Under the pieces are notes generated by a model. It saw nothing but the letters and a program-made list of their open reading frames with translations. It was not told where the DNA came from and ran no database searches. From assembly GCF_030915485.1 (NCBI RefSeq), contig NZ_CP133266.1, positions 3,290,001-3,354,000 of the forward strand: DNA of 64,000 nt, in the 5' to 3' direction. The position numbers were made by a program, and so were the translations under genes. Positions 36,444-44,884 of the stretch are shown here, piece by piece (positions within the stretch are counted from its first letter, which is position 1; each line of letters begins with the position of its first letter). The stretch comes from Neobacillus sp. PS3-40 (GTDB lineage Bacteria; Bacillota; Bacilli; Bacillales; Cytobacillaceae).

Positions 36444-36794
36444 ATGACGGACTCCCATGTTTCAACATGGATTCTAACACTTGTTTTATTTGGTGTCGCA
36501 TTGATCTTGAATAAAAAGGGTAATGCAAAAGGCTTTAAGATTATCCATATGATTTTAAGAGTCTTTTATCTACTCACTATAGTCACTGGTGTTATGCTTC
36601 TTTATATTCTAAGCCCGATGTATATTGTAAAAATAGTGGTGGGTCTATGGATCATTTCTTTGATTGAATTAATATTAATACGGACTGCTAAAAACAAAAA
36701 AACATCTGTTTTATGGTATCAGTTTGGATTCGCATTCCTGTTAGTTTTATATTTAGGTTTAAAACTACCATTAGGATTCCACCCATTTTCGTAA
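36444..36794 (+). CDS. yisL: YisL family membrane protein (UPF0344)
   Basis: 116 residues with four membrane helices covering most of the protein. It starts MTDSHVSTWILTLVLFGVALIL, the YisL/DUF1516 signature. Function unknown. AAGGAGG precedes the ATG by 8 nt. In B. subtilis the order is yisL-wprA-yisN-asnO; here the wprA position is occupied by a repeat cluster. Confidence 0.88.
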   Translation: MTDSHVSTWILTLVLFGVALILNKKGNAKGFKIIHMILRVFYLLTIVTGVMLLYILSPMYIVKIVVGLWIISLIELILIRTAKNKKTSVLWYQFGFAFLLVLYLGLKLPLGFHPFS

Positions 36795-36849
36795 ATACAT
36801 ACAAATGGACTTAAAACGGATCATCAACAAAGTTGAATTATTACAAAAA

Positions 36850-36902
36850 AGCTGCCAAATTGGCAGCTAGGGCTGTCGAAAAACCTTTCGATAGCCCTTT
36901 TA
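36850..36902 (+). terminator. yisL terminator, double-hairpin repeat family copy B
   Basis: Two adjacent hairpins: AGCTGCCA/TGGCAGCT then GGCTGTCGAAA/TTTCGATAGCC followed by CTTTTATTT. It has the same architecture as 8005-8062 and 38101-38163. Confidence 0.75.
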
Positions 36903-37040
36903 TTTATTCAATATGTTTAATAATTAACCGCGTTGATTTGTTATACTACTATTATTATATATTGGCTTTTCAACATGTCTGTTGATTGGCGTTCCAGGCT
37001 CATTTGCTTTCCGCGGGCGTGCCAGGGGGCCTCCAATGCC
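36903..37040 (+). repeat. Composite repeat, spacer plus truncated palindromic element
   Basis: Inverted counterpart of 8734-8845: AT-rich spacer, TTTTCAACATGT, then TGTTGATTGGCG...GCTTTCCGCGGGCGTG. Confidence 0.65.
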
Positions 37041-37126
37041 ATTAACTCAGGGTTCTAAATAATGTGAAATTCCAATCTAAAGTCTCTTTGAGCATAAATG
37101 GTTGTATTTAGACAATAACTTTGCCC

Positions 37127-37250
37127 GTTGCTTTCCGCTCCGGGCACTTGCTTTCCGCGGGGAGGGATGGGAGCCTCCTCGGCGTACCGCCTGTGGGTCT
37201 CCCATTCCCTCAAATCCCGCAGGAGTCAAGTGCCCTCCGCTTCAATCAAC
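37127..37250. repeat. GC-rich palindromic Bacillaceae repeat, full copy 1
   Basis: GTTGCTTTCCGCTCCGGGCAC...CTTTCCGCGGGGAGG...GAGCCTCCTCGGCG...TCCCGCAGGAGTCAAG...CAATCAAC. High GC in an AT-rich setting. A near-palindromic layout of this type is widespread in Bacillaceae intergenic regions. Confidence 0.8.
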
Positions 37251-37295
37251 TCAAGTAGATAAAGAAGAAAGGTCTGAAAACATCCATTGTAAATA

Positions 37296-37398
37296 TAAAG
37301 AAAACTCGCTGACTGGCGAGCCCCTAAGGGCGATGCTTAGTCGTAGTTGCCCTTATGCGCTAACAGAATTTATGGATATTAATTCTTATTAGCTAAAA
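37296..37398 (+). repeat. Dispersed three-hairpin element, copy 2
   Basis: Full-length: CTCGCT-GACT-GGCGAG hairpin (a G-T pair replaces one pair of copy 1), AGGGC...GCCCT, then GCTAACAGAATT...AATTCTTATTAGC. Confidence 0.75.
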
Positions 37399-37464
37399 AT
37401 AGAATAGATATTCTCTGTCACTGCACTGGCAAGATTAAGATCTATTCGTAACTGTTAACTTACT

Positions 37465-37620
37465 TTGATTCCACTAGACAGCAAAAAATGGAGCCTTGGG
37501 GAATCATTCATACTATTGATTCCCTTAGACAGTAGAAAATGGGGTCTTGGAGAATCATTCATGCTCTTTGATTCCTTTAGCCAGCAATAAATGGGGTCTT
37601 GGGGAATCATTCATGCTCTA
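37465..37620. repeat. Three tandem 51-53 bp repeats
   Basis: Units begin TTGATTCC at 37465, 37516 and 37568. Each contains TAGACAGCA or similar, AAATGG(G)G(T/C)CTTGG and AATCATTCAT. Adjacent with no spacers. No open frame with a ribosome site crosses them. Confidence 0.85.
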
Positions 37621-37923
37621 TTCGATCACGGGGACGATTATGCTATATTCTTTACAGCTACCCCCCAAAATATTAATATCCTGGTGGAAATTAAATGATA
37701 TTAATGAGAGATGCGTTCTTAATACGAAATAAATCATCCGCGAAAAACTTTTTTTATTCTCAAAACGAAAATATAAGGTAAATAGTTGCAGGTTTAAAAT
37801 TCAAAGATCCTGTCCCACAACACTCTACTATTGGTTGGATTCTCCAATATCATTTTTAAAAAAATTGTAACACATTTAGAAAGGCTAGAAAAAGTGTGTC
37901 CAATCCTTTAGGTTGTGCCTCCC

Positions 37924-38053
37924 TGTTGATTGGAGCGGAGGGCACTCGACTCCTGCGGGATATAGAGGTCACTGGAGACCCCGCAGGCGGTAACGCCGAG
38001 GAGGCTTCAGGACCTCCCAGCGGAAAGCGAGTGCCTGGAGCGGAAATCAACAG
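37924..38053. repeat. GC-rich palindromic Bacillaceae repeat, full copy 2
   Basis: Begins TGTTGATTGGAGCGGAGGG and ends GGAGCGGAAATCAACA, so termini TGTTGATT/AATCAACA are inverted. The centre GGCGG...CCGAGGAGGC matches copy 1 in the opposite orientation. The remaining bases of 37621-37923 hold nothing I can identify. Confidence 0.8.
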
Positions 38054-38100
38054 GCCCATCTGTAGGGAGTTTTGATAAATTTGGTATTCGGATTCTGAGA

Positions 38101-38163
38101 AAAAAATTGCCGAGAAAAATACCCCTTTCTCGACAATCTGAACTGCTAAATTGGCAGCTTTTT
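38101..38163 (-). terminator. yisN terminator, double-hairpin repeat family copy C
   Basis: On the minus strand AAGCTGCCAATTTAGCAG, then TTGTCGAGAAAGGGG... closing with TTCTCGGCAA and T7. It carries the same 18-20 nt core as the hemY terminator. Confidence 0.8.
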
Positions 38164-38169
38164 GTGTTC

Positions 38170-38733
38170 CTAGGATATCAATTTCTCAATGATCAGCCGT
38201 TTACCAGTATTTAAAGTAAATTCGAAGCGGTCATTTGTTTTCTCGTAGTAGCAGAAGTGATGCTGAACATTACAAATTTGTTCCTGATTGTCGAAAACCA
38301 TAAAGTTTACTCCGTCTTTCCGGTGATCATCCGTTAGGAAGGATAAATGGTTGTAGCAATAAAGGCAATCGTTTATAGAAAAATGTAAAGAGTTTAAAGT
38401 CGTTATGAATTGGAAAAAGGCATCATCATTAATCCCATCTAATAATCTTTCAAGCGAATAAATAAGATGCTTTCGAATCCTTACTAAGTCATGATCACGA
38501 AGGATTAAGACTTCTTTTCCAATACAAACTTTACCAGGTTCAACCAATATTCCTTTCTTCCAACGATTTAACCTGAAGATCTCTATCTCCTGTTGAAGGT
38601 TATCGTCCAAAATTGCCGCTTCGTCTGTTTCCTCGTCAAAAAAAATCCATTGATCGTTGATTTGTTCAATTGATCCTTCGGTATAGGCTCTCAATTGAAT
38701 GTCGTATAGTTTCAAACGTTGCTGTCGATTCAT
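38170..38733 (-). CDS. yisN: YisN-like DUF2777 protein
   Basis: 187 residues, soluble. Starts MNRQQRLKLYDIQLRAYTEGSIEQINDQWIFFDEE. A short Cys/His cluster NDCLYCYNHLSF (about 118-129) and a later C-x-V-x-HHFCYYE (about 153-162) could bind metal but are not a known motif. Assigned as YisN (DUF2777) mainly because it is divergent from asnO and near yisL, the B. subtilis order. GGAGG precedes ATG 38733. Function unknown. Confidence 0.65.
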   Translation of the reverse strand: MNRQQRLKLYDIQLRAYTEGSIEQINDQWIFFDEETDEAAILDDNLQQEIEIFRLNRWKKGILVEPGKVCIGKEVLILRDHDLVRIRKHLIYSLERLLDGINDDAFFQFITTLNSLHFSINDCLYCYNHLSFLTDDHRKDGVNFMVFDNQEQICNVQHHFCYYEKTNDRFEFTLNTGKRLIIEKLIS

Positions 38734-38909
38734 CACTTAACCTCCGTGAATGATGCTTACCTCACCTTTTATAGACAATTTCTACTGAATTTATAACCTA
38801 ATGGTAATGTTTTTGGACAATTAACCTTTTTATTTACACTGAATAGAATAGTTGGGAAACATTCTCAATTGAAAAGTTGAACCATTAGCTGGATCTAGGA
38901 GGCAGGGAA

Positions 38910-40760
38910 ATGTGCGGTATATCTGGATGGATTGATTTTAAAAGAGACATGAGAAATGAAAAGGATACAATTGAAAAAATGGCTAATACCTTGGCCAAAA
39001 GAGGCCCGGATGATACAAATACTTGGACGGATGTTCACGTTGGTTTAGGACATAAAAGGTTAATTGTTGTCGACCCTGAAGGCGGGAAACAGCCGATGTC
39101 GAAATATTCCAGAGGCAACGAGTACACCATTTGTTATAACGGAGAGTTATACAATACTGAAGATATTCGCAAAGTCCTCCATACTAAAGGATATTCCTTT
39201 AAAGGTCATTCTGATACAGAAGTCCTGATAACAGCCTATATAGAATGGGCGGAAGAATGTGTTAATTTTTTGAACGGAATTTATGCGTTTGCAATCTGGG
39301 ATCGAGAAAAAGAACAACTTTTTATTGGACGTGATCGCTTAGGGGTAAAACCGTTATTCTTTTCAGAACATAAAGAGGGCATCCTATTTGCTTCAGAAAT
39401 GAAAAGTATTTTAGTACATCCTGAAATCCGAACTGTACTTGATCGTGAGGGACTCGCAGAGGTTTTTGGCTTAGGTCCATCTAGATCTCCTGGAGTAGGT
39501 ATCTTTAAAGGAATAAAAGAGCTTCGCCCAGCGCATGCGCTTACTTTTTCAAAAAAAGGGCTAAAAATTTGGCGCTATTGGAATGTGAAGAGTGCTGAAC
39601 ACAAGGAAAATGCAGCAGAAACAGCTGAAAAGGTCCGGTATTTAGTTACAGATGCTATCACAAGGCAACTTGTTTCTGATGTCCCATTATGCTCGCTTTT
39701 GTCGGGGGGACTTGATTCAAGTATCATTACCGCGGTAGCTGCTAAGGGATTTGCTGCTAGTGGAAAAGGGCAGCTCCACACTTATTCAATCGATTATGAA
39801 GGAAATGACCAATTTTTTAAGGCAGATGAATTTCAGCCTAACTCGGATGATTTGTGGATTAATCTGGTTTCACAGGCCTATCAAACAGAACATCATCGGA
39901 AAATCATCACTCAACAACAATTGGTAAATGATTTAATGGAAGCTGTTCATGTAAGGGATTGCCCAGGAATGGCTGATGTTGACTCTTCATTGCTTTGGTT
40001 TTGCAGGGAAATAAAAAAAGACTTCGTTGTAGGTCTTTCAGGGGAATGTGCTGATGAAATTTTTGGTGGTTACCCATGGTTTCATCGAAAAGAGGATTTG
40101 GAACGCCCCGGGTTCCCGTGGATGCGCTCTGTTTCTGAACGTCAGAATTTGTTAGCAGATCTCTGGCAGAAAAAATTAAAAATCAATGAGTATGTCATGG
40201 AAAAGTATCATGAAACTATTGCAGAATCACCAATATTAGAAGGTGAAAGCAAAGAAGAAGCAAAGCGCAGAGAATTATTTTATATAAATATGATTTGGTT
40301 TATGACAACCCTCCTTGATCGAAAAGACCGAATGAGCATGGGAGCAAGCCTTGAAGTTCGAGTACCATTTGCTGATCACAGACTTGTTGAATATGCTTGG
40401 AATATTCCATGGCATATTAAGATGGATGGCAACAGGGAAAAAGGGATTTTAAGAAGAGCGTTTGAAGGAGTTTTACCTAAAGAAGTCCTATACCGAAAGA
40501 AAAGCCCATACCCTAAAACACATAATCCTCAATATACAAAGGCCGTTCAAATGCTGATGGAGGAAATATTAACAGATAAATCATCGGCACTACATGAATT
40601 TTTCAACAAAGAGTACTTGCAAACTATTGTTGAATCTGGAGGAAATTCGTTTAAAGAGCCATGGTTCGGCCAATTGATGAAAGGGCCACAATTGCTGGCG
40701 TATCTTGCCCAAATACACATTTGGTTCAAGGATTATAACATTAATATTGAAGAAAATTGA
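38910..40760 (+). CDS. asnO: Asparagine synthetase (glutamine-hydrolysing), AsnO-like
   Basis: 616 residues. The N-terminal class II glutamine amidotransferase domain starts MCGISGW with nucleophile Cys2; the C-terminal ATP-pyrophosphatase domain has the PP-loop SGGLDSS near residues 266-272. Converts Asp plus Gln to Asn. Position beside yisN/yisL suggests AsnO (YisO), the sporulation-linked paralogue of B. subtilis, rather than AsnB or AsnH. CTAGGAGGCAGGG precedes the ATG. Confidence 0.92.
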   Translation: MCGISGWIDFKRDMRNEKDTIEKMANTLAKRGPDDTNTWTDVHVGLGHKRLIVVDPEGGKQPMSKYSRGNEYTICYNGELYNTEDIRKVLHTKGYSFKGHSDTEVLITAYIEWAEECVNFLNGIYAFAIWDREKEQLFIGRDRLGVKPLFFSEHKEGILFASEMKSILVHPEIRTVLDREGLAEVFGLGPSRSPGVGIFKGIKELRPAHALTFSKKGLKIWRYWNVKSAEHKENAAETAEKVRYLVTDAITRQLVSDVPLCSLLSGGLDSSIITAVAAKGFAASGKGQLHTYSIDYEGNDQFFKADEFQPNSDDLWINLVSQAYQTEHHRKIITQQQLVNDLMEAVHVRDCPGMADVDSSLLWFCREIKKDFVVGLSGECADEIFGGYPWFHRKEDLERPGFPWMRSVSERQNLLADLWQKKLKINEYVMEKYHETIAESPILEGESKEEAKRRELFYINMIWFMTTLLDRKDRMSMGASLEVRVPFADHRLVEYAWNIPWHIKMDGNREKGILRRAFEGVLPKEVLYRKKSPYPKTHNPQYTKAVQMLMEEILTDKSSALHEFFNKEYLQTIVESGGNSFKEPWFGQLMKGPQLLAYLAQIHIWFKDYNINIEEN

Positions 40761-40772
40761 ACTTTTTAGAAG

Positions 40773-40866
40773 GCTCTTTTCTTAAACTTTGTTGCTATTT
40801 GAAACTAAATTAGAATGGGATTCCAGTTTACTGGTGAAAACCGTAGGAAGTTTTTAAGAAAAGAGC
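40773..40866. repeat. 94-nt hairpin element downstream of asnO
   Basis: Perfect 14-bp arms GCTCTTTTCTTAAA (40773-40786) and TTTAAGAAAAGAGC (40853-40866), with an inner hairpin CCAGT-TT-ACTGG (40823-40834). There is no T-run on the plus strand, so not a plain terminator. The rest of the gap to 41036 shows no feature. Confidence 0.6.
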
Positions 40867-41036
40867 ACGAAACTATTGTTATTTCGGGTTTTTAGACTAG
40901 GTACGAAAAACAACAATCTATGCGAAAACAGCCTTTTAGAAATAATAATGATAGTGGGGAAGGAGAGAACCTCCTTCCCATTTGGAGTTGAGCAGGGCTA
41001 GCGAAAATCTGAGTAAACCCAATTGTGAAGGCAAAA

Positions 41037-42065
41037 CTAACTTCCAATATATTTTGCATAAACAGATTTTGCTTTTGCAATATCATTTGTTCCATGTATC
41101 AAAACACGGCCATCCTTGAAAACAACCAGTGCGGTTTGTTGGTCGGGACAAAAACGCAATAAAAACTCGTTAGCAAAAACTTTACCATTTTTTTTCAAAT
41201 GCTTTTCCAAATCCATTAAGTCTATATGTTGTTTATTTCGAGGGTTAATCTGCACTGTATCCCGCCCACAAAGAGAAGAATAGGAGACTTGTAGATTTGA
41301 GGAACGATCAAGATAATCAAACTGATGGTTCACACATGTCGGACAATTAGGATTTTTCCCATCAGTTATATCCATTTGAAGATAAGAATTATCCCAAATA
41401 TCCAGTTGCTCAAGATTAGGATTGGTTTCCGCTCCAACTATTATTTTCAAGACTTCAATAGCTTGAAACGAACCAATAATATCCGTTATCGGTGACAACA
41501 CGCCAACAGTATCACAGGTTTCGCCCATTCCGGAGGGTACTTTAGGAAAAAGACAACGATAGCATGGGGTTTTCCCAGGTTTAAAGACGGCAAACATTCC
41601 CCTCGAGCTAACTGCACCACCATAAACCCACGGAATACCGTACTTAAAAGCGACATCATTAATTAAAAAACGAGTCATAAAATTATCAGTTCCATCAACA
41701 ATACAATCAAATCCAACTAATAAATCCTCGGCATTGTCAAGGTTCAGATCAGCAATAATTGGTTCAATGGTAACGGTGGAATTAACCTCATTTAACCTCT
41801 TTTGGGCAGCAATTACTTTAGGAAGATTTAATATCGAATCTTCTTCACTAAAAAGTGTTTGGCGCTGTAAATTTGATAGTTCAACTAGATCTCTATCAAT
41901 GAGTGTTACATGGCCAACACCAGATCGAACAAGATGATTAGCAATCACTGTTCCTAATGCCCCCACACCAACTATTGCGATCCTGCTCTCTAGTAATTTT
42001 CTTTGTCCATCTTTCCCGATTGGCTGGAATAGAACTTGTCTAGAATAACGGTCTAAATTTCCCAT
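41037..42065 (-). CDS. moeB: MoeB/ThiF-family sulfur-carrier adenylyltransferase
   Basis: 342 residues. E1-like enzyme that adenylates the C-terminal Gly of MoaD- or ThiS-type carriers before sulfuration. Nucleotide motif GVGALG at 33-38, then LIDRDLVELSNLQRQTLF; zinc Cys pairs Cys168/171 (CYRC) and Cys241/244 (CPTC); Cys184 in the ETCDTVGVLSP loop. An extra C-terminal region of about 95 residues (260-342) is beta-rich and ends FKDGRVLIHGTNDIAKAKSVYAKYIG; it is not a rhodanese. It is divergent from the aldehyde ferredoxin oxidoreductase gene, so the likely carrier is the nearby MoaD. Confidence 0.87.
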   Translation of the reverse strand: MGNLDRYSRQVLFQPIGKDGQRKLLESRIAIVGVGALGTVIANHLVRSGVGHVTLIDRDLVELSNLQRQTLFSEEDSILNLPKVIAAQKRLNEVNSTVTIEPIIADLNLDNAEDLLVGFDCIVDGTDNFMTRFLINDVAFKYGIPWVYGGAVSSRGMFAVFKPGKTPCYRCLFPKVPSGMGETCDTVGVLSPITDIIGSFQAIEVLKIIVGAETNPNLEQLDIWDNSYLQMDITDGKNPNCPTCVNHQFDYLDRSSNLQVSYSSLCGRDTVQINPRNKQHIDLMDLEKHLKKNGKVFANEFLLRFCPDQQTALVVFKDGRVLIHGTNDIAKAKSVYAKYIGS

Positions 42066-42219
42066 GATATCCCTCTTTTCAGCTCTATTATAAAATATAC
42101 CATAGTAAAATATTAAAGATTTGTTAAATATTGAATTTTAACAGGAATTTCTTAGGCAATAGTCTAATTTAATAAGAGTGTAAGGTTTTTTTTCTATATG
42201 TGAAAAGGAGGTTGAGAAG

Positions 42220-44061
42220 TTGAATTTAGGCGGTTTTAAAAACAAGGAAGTTTTAGTTGATTTGACAAATGGGATTGTTGATTACAGAGCGATCAATGAG
42301 GAAGAAGCGAAAAAGTACATTGGTGGCAGAGGTTTGGGTGTTAAATATGTATTGGATAATGGCCCAGAAGTAGAACCATTTTCAGAAGAAAATATTTTAT
42401 GCGTCATGACAGGTCCTGTGACTGGTTCACGTTCATCTATGAGTGGTCGTCTTTGTGTAGTGACCAAATCTCCACTAACAGGGACAGTAACCGATTCACA
42501 TATGGGTGGTTGGACAGCAGCTCGTTTAAAATGGGCAGGAATTGATAATATTATTTTCTCTGGAAAAAGCGACAAGCCTATATATCTTTACATTGAAAAT
42601 GGTAAAGCTGAAATTTGCGATGCTGCAGATATGTGGGGAACTAGCACAAGAGAAACTATAAAATTAATGAAAGATAAGTATGGTGAGGAAGACTTAAGCG
42701 TCATGACGATCGGGCAAGCAGGTGAAAACACGGTACGTTATGCCGGTTTCATTAATGAAAATGATCGTGCAGCAGGCCGCGGTGGAGTTGGAGCCGTTGC
42801 TGGATATAAAAAGTTAAAAGCTATTGTCATTAAAGCAGCTCAAAAAGGCAATATGCCAGAACCAAAGCTGAAAGATGAATACAAAAGTGCAAATCAAAAA
42901 GCTGTTAAAGCAATCCTTGATGGCGGATTAACGGCACCTAATAAAGGTGGATTATCCGTATATGGGACAAACGTTTTAACGAACTTAATTAATGAGGCAG
43001 GCGCACTTCCAACCAAAAACTCACAGTTTACACACTGGGATGAGGCTGAAAAGCATAGTGGCGAATATTTTAACGAACATTTGCGTGTTTCTAATCAAGC
43101 GTGCCATGCATGCCCTGTTGCCTGCAAAATTGAGGTTGAAGTAAAGGATGGAAAGTATAAGACAAAAGTTGAGAGCATCGAATTTGAATCAGCTTGGACT
43201 TTTGGTGCAAACTGTCTTTTAAGCGATGCAGAAGCTATTTCATACTTAATTGACCGCTGCAATGAATATGGTCTTGATACAATTGAGCTTGGTCATGCTT
43301 TTTCGGTTACGATGGAAGCATATGAGAAAGGTTTAATTTCAGAAAAACTTAATTGGGGCGACGCAGATGCAATGGTTGAATTAGCAAGGAAGGTTGCTTT
43401 CCGTGAAGGCTTTGGAGGCATACTTGCTGAGGGACCAGCACGTGCAACAGCATCTTGGGGAGCACCAGAGTTATCGATGTCCGTAAAAGGGCAATCGATT
43501 CCTGCTTATGACCCTCGTGGTATCCAGGGAATTGGCTTAGGCTATGCAACAAGTAACCGTGGTGCCTGCCACTTGCGCGGTTATACAGTTGCAAGTGAAA
43601 TTGCGGGAATACCAGAGCCAACAGATCGATTAAAACCAGAAGGAAAAGGCGAATTACTGAAGATATTCCAAGACATGCTATCATTCTCTGATTCAATGAA
43701 TATCTGTAAGTTCTCATCTTTCTCTGAAAGCGCAGAGAATTACGCTGAGCAATACAGTGCAATGACGGGAATACCGATGACTGCTGATGATGTTATGAAG
43801 GCTGGCGAAAGAATTTACAATCTTGAAAGGTATTATAACAACCTAGCTGGATTCGATAAACGGGAAAATGATTTTCTTCCAAAACGATTTACGGAAGAAC
43901 CGGCCTCAGGAAACAGTGCTGGAGTCGTAAGTCGTATGGATATTATGCTTGATGAGTACTATCAAGCTCGCGGTTGGAAAGACGGTATCGTACCGGAAGA
44001 AAAGCTTCGTGAACTAGGTATCATCAGTCCTGAAGCCACTTCAGATCAGCCAGTACAATAA
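42220..44061 (+). CDS. aor: Aldehyde:ferredoxin oxidoreductase (tungstopterin enzyme)
   Basis: 613 residues. Interconverts aldehydes and carboxylates with ferredoxin as electron partner, using a bis-pterin W (or Mo) cofactor. The [4Fe-4S] ligands are Cys295, Cys298, Cys302 (ACHACPVACK) and Cys496 (NICKFSSF), the same spacing as in archaeal AOR. Domain 1 motifs RAAGRGGVGAVAGYKKLKAI (near 185) and GLGYATSNRGACHLRGY (near 440) bind the pterin. Start is TTG 42220 with AAGGAGGTTG 8 nt upstream. AOR is uncommon in Bacillaceae and suggests anaerobic or microaerobic amino acid or aldehyde metabolism. No FNR-type box was found upstream. Confidence 0.93.
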   Translation: MNLGGFKNKEVLVDLTNGIVDYRAINEEEAKKYIGGRGLGVKYVLDNGPEVEPFSEENILCVMTGPVTGSRSSMSGRLCVVTKSPLTGTVTDSHMGGWTAARLKWAGIDNIIFSGKSDKPIYLYIENGKAEICDAADMWGTSTRETIKLMKDKYGEEDLSVMTIGQAGENTVRYAGFINENDRAAGRGGVGAVAGYKKLKAIVIKAAQKGNMPEPKLKDEYKSANQKAVKAILDGGLTAPNKGGLSVYGTNVLTNLINEAGALPTKNSQFTHWDEAEKHSGEYFNEHLRVSNQACHACPVACKIEVEVKDGKYKTKVESIEFESAWTFGANCLLSDAEAISYLIDRCNEYGLDTIELGHAFSVTMEAYEKGLISEKLNWGDADAMVELARKVAFREGFGGILAEGPARATASWGAPELSMSVKGQSIPAYDPRGIQGIGLGYATSNRGACHLRGYTVASEIAGIPEPTDRLKPEGKGELLKIFQDMLSFSDSMNICKFSSFSESAENYAEQYSAMTGIPMTADDVMKAGERIYNLERYYNNLAGFDKRENDFLPKRFTEEPASGNSAGVVSRMDIMLDEYYQARGWKDGIVPEEKLRELGIISPEATSDQPVQ

Positions 44062-44066
44062 TTAGA

Positions 44067-44108
44067 AATAGAGAAGGCTTCTGCATCTGTGCAGAAGCCT
44101 TTTCTATT
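44067..44108. terminator. Bidirectional terminator between aor and the minus-strand carrier genes
   Basis: AATAGAGAAGGCTTCTGCA / TGCAGAAGCCTTTTCTATT, a long stem with a 4-nt loop and T/A-rich ends on both sides. Confidence 0.85.
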
Positions 44109-44379
44109 ATCCTCCGATTCTCGTTGTCTTATAACGATAATTCCTAACTACGGAATTCAGTAATTGCTCATTATCTGCTATAAAACGGATATGTATTATA
44201 TTAACTTTTATGATGGACGTTAATGATAGTTCTTCTTCATTTTGAATTTCTGCGCTCCAGCCGCTATTTTTGAAAATGAAAGGAAAGGAGCTGGTAATTG
44301 GAATGCAACCAAGTTCCTCAAAATACTTGCCAAGATATGATAGGCTGATTCCACGAAATTCCAGATCCAGCTGAACCAT
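44107..44379 (-). CDS. Small protein of unknown function with C-terminal Gly-Gly, linked to MoaD
   Basis: 90 residues, family not recognised. It ends KTTRIGG, so its last two residues are Gly-Gly as in ubiquitin-like sulfur carriers, but I cannot see a beta-grasp pattern with confidence. Has one Cys (EELGC). ATG 44379 follows the moaD stop by one base, with AGGTGG inside the end of moaD, so translation is probably coupled to moaD. Position between moaD and aor suggests a role in tungstopterin assembly or in AOR maturation; that is inference only. Confidence 0.6.
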   Translation of the reverse strand: MVQLDLEFRGISLSYLGKYFEELGCIPITSSFPFIFKNSGWSAEIQNEEELSLTSIIKVNIIHIRFIADNEQLLNSVVRNYRYKTTRIGG

Positions 44380-44380
44380 G

Positions 44381-44653
44381 TTAACCACCTGCCACTGGAG
44401 GAAATAGTGCTATTTGATCTGTACTGTTTACCAACGTTTCCAGATCCTCCAAATGGATGATATTCCGCCCATTTACATAAACGTGAACGAAAGGTTTTAA
44501 TGTTTTTTCAGGAGTAAATATTTCTTCCTGTAAATCAGGAAAATCATTAATCATTTTATCAAGTATATCGATGATCTTGTTTCCAAGAGGATTAACCTCA
44601 ACAGTCATTCCCCCACAAATCACTCGAAGATTTGCAAAAACCTTTACAATCAA
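44381..44653 (-). CDS. moaD: MoaD-family sulfur carrier
   Basis: 90 residues. Ubiquitin-like small subunit of molybdopterin synthase: VKVFANLRVICGGMTVEV start, FVHVYVNGRNI centre, and the C-terminal IALFPPVAGG whose terminal Gly is thiocarboxylated. Slightly longer than E. coli MoaD (81), as in the archaeal/AOR-linked MoaD type. I favour the TTG at 44653 because AAAGGAG lies 9 nt before it; the GTG at 44662 sits in that site. Forms a two-gene unit with the downstream Gly-Gly protein. The MoeB-like E1 is 3 kb away beyond aor. Confidence 0.88.
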   Translation of the reverse strand: MIVKVFANLRVICGGMTVEVNPLGNKIIDILDKMINDFPDLQEEIFTPEKTLKPFVHVYVNGRNIIHLEDLETLVNSTDQIALFPPVAGG

Positions 44654-44789
44654 AACACCCACTCCTTTCTATTTCAATGCTTATCTTCATATTAAAACCA
44701 AAAGCAGTGGTTGTCACTGTTGTTTAACCAATTTCGAAGAAAAAATTGTGATTTTTTCCAGTATATAGATTTGCGTAAATGAACTTATC

Positions 44790-44846
44790 AAAAAAGACCG
44801 CTGATGCCTATGATTTGGAGAAAAAGGCACTAGCGGTAATCATAGG
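44790..44846 (-). terminator. SDR-gene terminator with overlapping alternative pairing
   Basis: On the minus strand ACCGCT-AG-TGCC ... GGCA-TC-AGCGGT followed by CTTTTTTG. The stretch CCTATGATT just before this stem is complementary to AATCATAGG in its loop, so a pseudoknot or competing helix is possible. Confidence 0.65.
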
Positions 44847-44884
44847 GTAATGAACGACGGAAATCAGTAAGTGAGTGAGTGAAA

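Noticed and set aside
37102-37392. 96-codon open frame in the repeat cluster
   Set aside because: It runs through the GC-rich palindrome and the three-hairpin element; no ribosome site. Repeat-derived.
37465-37620. CRISPR-like array
   Set aside because: Repeat units abut with no spacers and there are no cas genes; simple tandem repeat.
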